From Symbiodinium sp. CCMP2592 (lineage: Eukaryota > Sar > Dinophyceae > Suessiales > Symbiodiniaceae), in the NCBI GenBank assembly GCA_905221615.1, contig CAJNDT010002846.1:265001-329000 (forward strand): a DNA stretch of 64,000 nt, given 5' to 3'. Within the stretch, counting starts at the first letter, position 1. Every line of letters begins with the position of its first letter. The notes under the pieces are model-generated. The model ran no database searches. It saw only the letters and a list, made by a program, of their open reading frames with translations, and was not told where the DNA came from. Both the position numbers and the translations under genes were made by a program. Shown here one piece after another: positions 62,256 to 64,000 of the stretch.

Positions 62256-62973
62256 CATTAACACCTAAACCTGAGACCCTGACAGGCTCCGCGCGCCCGG
62301 TGTTCCATCGCCTCCTTGGGGAACTTGCCCAGACTGCCTGCCATGGCCTCGCAGAAAAGTTGTCGTTGGGGTTTTATGGTGAGGGATTAGGGTTAAGTTC
62401 AGGGTCCAGGGTTTCGGGTTTAGGGTTTGGGGATTAGAACAGATTTCAGGAGGTAGTGTTTTGGGTTCAGGGCTTAGAGTCTAGGATTTAGGGATAACAG
62501 GGAGTAAGGGAGCACGGGTTTTGGGGTTTAGGGTTCAGGGGTTTATAGGGCTTATAATCCCCAAAACCTCGAACCGAAATCCTAACCCGCAATCCTGGAC
62601 CCGGGTCCTATAGGGTTTATAGGGTTTCCTATAAACCACCAAAAAGATGCGAAAGAATACACTTGCTATTAAGAGGCAGCCGGGAACCCTAGTAGAGCTT
62701 AGGCCTCAAACTCTGGGTTTTGGAGGTTTTAGGCCCTTTCCCCCTTCCGGAGCTTGTTGCCTCAGCCCTAATGCGTTGCCGTGCAAGCCCCGCACCGTAG
62801 ATTTCGGCATTCTTGGCTGCCCATATCCAGAGATGGCCCATGTAGATGCTTTCAGTGGAAAACCTTACACTCCAAAGCCCCAAAGACCCAAACACGCTAA
62901 ATCCCTAAACCCTTGAACCCTACATAAACCCTAAACCCTAAACTCTAAAGCCCTTTCAACCTGATACGATGCT

Positions 62974-63066
62974 ATGGCTTCCGACTTGGCCGATGTGGTG
63001 AGCGCTGTGACATTTAATGCCAGCGCTGGTGCTTCCGCAAGAGGCGCTACGTCCCTGCATGTTTGA
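62974..63066 (+). pseudogene. Possible PPR exon relic
   Basis: DVVSAVTFNASAGASARGAT resembles the start of a PPR unit (V-V-x-F-N-A-x-x-x-A) and ends at a TGA. Short and diverged, so weak. Confidence 0.35.
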
Positions 63067-63162
63067 GGGTTGTGCTACAGGGGCCTAAATAATGCTTCAT
63101 GTTGCAAGCGTGCACTCTTGTGATGCGAAAGCTCGAGGCGCTGTACTTCCTTAATGAAAGGC

Positions 63163-63172
63163 TTGGCTCAAG
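63163..63172 (+). promoter_or_regulatory. Possible spliced-leader remnant
   Basis: ttggctcaag equals the last ten bases of the dinoflagellate trans-spliced leader as I recall it and lies 48 nt before the ATG at 63221. Such relics mark genes re-inserted from processed mRNA. A chance 10-nt match somewhere in the window is not negligible, but the position is right. Confidence 0.4.
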
Positions 63173-63220
63173 GCAACACGTCGAATCCAGACACAAATAT
63201 ACAAGAAGGCCTCTTGCGAT

Positions 63221-64000
63221 ATGGCAGCCATGCGCTTCATGCTTCTGGCCTTCATGGTCGCAGGTGCTGAGGCAGGGGCTTGCACCCCCGTGGACTCCTG
63301 TCCAAAGCTTTCTGACGGCCTCTATTGTCCTGTCAACGACGTCACGGAACACGCCGACATCAATCGGGATGTTAAGCTGATTAAAGAGTACTTGGCTGAG
63401 ACCCCCTTGAACTATGCAATGGCCAAGCAGGTTTACACCGCAGGAAACTTCTCTTCCAAAGGGCTGGGGAACATGCGAACTCTGCAAGACCTGGCGCAGA
63501 AGGACATGACCGTGGATGGCAAGTACACCAATGTCCCCTTGCAGCATCGCAAAGGGGCCATAATGACCACAATGATCTCCCCCCAAAAGGTTAAATGTTG
63601 ACTAAATGTTGTTCTTTGTTGTGTTTGTGTTTTATAGGGCATAGGGTGCATGATCCTTTCTTGAAAGATCTGCACCCCGAGACGTGAGGTTTTCTACAGC
63701 GGTGCCGTCAGCTTGTATGGCTCAACGAATGCCGTATGGCACGACTACATCATCGCGTGCTTGGACGGGACAGGTGTGTGCGAGGGGAAGACGGACTCGT
63801 TCCGGCAGTACGTCATCAACAAGGGACTCATTGGAGTTGTCACCGCCTACGCCACCTACGAGTTTGGTGCAGCTGTTTGGAAAGGTGAGAATGGAGAGAC
63901 GGCAGACACTCAAGCAGCCTATGCTTGGGACGAAGGCGCCGCCTTCTACATCGGCAACATCGATCCAGTCATTGGCGATGGCTACACAGGTTCTGCCCCC
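63221..64000 (+). CDS. Secreted protein, FEA1/H43-like iron-assimilation family (partial)
   Basis: Exon 1 63221-63589 (123 codons) and exon 2 63689-64000 join through a 99-nt GT-AG intron (K|V-F-Y-S-G); the gene runs off the window. Residues 1-18 (MRFMLLAFMVAGAEA) form a signal peptide, so the product should enter the secretory route or the surface. The mature start is Cys-rich (CTPVDSCPKL). Landmarks that recall algal FEA1/H43 proteins are NYAMAKQVYTAGNFS, a DGTG segment, then GLIGVVTAYATYEFGAAVWK and AYAWDEGAAFYIGN. Those proteins are iron-responsive periplasmic factors in green algae, with homologues in dinoflagellates and diatoms. The assignment is from memory of motif style only. The strand matches all upstream genes. 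Confidence 0.6.
63590..63688 (+). other. GT-AG intron of the FEA1-like gene
   Basis: aaaag|GTtaaatg ... gacgtgAG|gttttc, phase 0, 99 nt. GGTT occurs at both junctions. No inverted repeat was seen. Confidence 0.75.

Larger units (their letters stand above)
57691..62973. other. Gene-poor region with hairpin elements and telomere-like words
   Basis: No gene supported. Contents: TTTAGGG-like runs 57800-57950; hairpin elements at 58239, 59637, 60071, 61162 and 62152; a small hairpin at about 58638-58672 (acacaaaaaaagtcat / atgactttgtgt); a poly-C run near 59860; a G-rich tract at 60920-61000; CCCTAAA words throughout. Confidence 0.55.

Overview
The window looks like nuclear DNA of a dinoflagellate, most likely of the Symbiodiniaceae (Symbiodinium-like) type. 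This is an inference from four observations. There are many genes for hyper-regular pentatricopeptide-repeat (PPR) proteins built on a near-invariant ISACEKGGEWQMAL core. Introns have GT, GC and GA donors. TTTAGGG-type words are scattered throughout, mixed with dozens of short hairpin elements. A spliced-leader-like remnant precedes the last gene. Every supported gene and both retroelements are on the + strand, as expected for a unidirectional dinoflagellate gene cluster.

Layout. 1-816: 3' end of a PPR gene. 3393-6691, 7096-8788 and 12295-14342: three multi-exon PPR genes whose exons could be joined by eye with all phases consistent. 18970-21256: a PPR gene with one unresolved junction. 23904-25361 and 29077-30705: two intronless PPR genes sharing a gap-free, nearly identical 1,260-bp block. 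32737-34091: another PPR gene, with trailing relic exons to about 34640. 34677-48093: a 13.4-kb LINE with a 13-bp target-site duplication, inserted into a hairpin element that itself lies beside a PPR relic. 49190-51818: fragments of a broken PPR gene. 51822-55251: a 3.43-kb DIRS/PAT-like retroelement with complete split direct repeats. 56873-57690: a satellite of 72-bp units. 57691-62973: gene-poor DNA rich in hairpin elements. 63221-64000: a secreted protein resembling the FEA1/H43 iron-assimilation family, cut by the window edge.

Themes. (1) The hairpin elements fall into at least a dozen families. Several form complete PPR introns: the short duplicated target supplies the 5' splice site (AG|GT, or GC), and either the element end (..CCCAG) or the duplicated AG supplies the 3' site. 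Paralogues lacking these introns are in the same window. (2) The LINE has unusual proteins: RNase H comes before the endonuclease and RT, and its middle part carries four copies of a roughly 260-residue composite domain that I do not recognise. (3) PPR scaffolds are almost invariant, while the two RNA-code residues vary between N/S and D/N/S, so tentative RNA targets can be read off. All work was by eye; no search or alignment was run.
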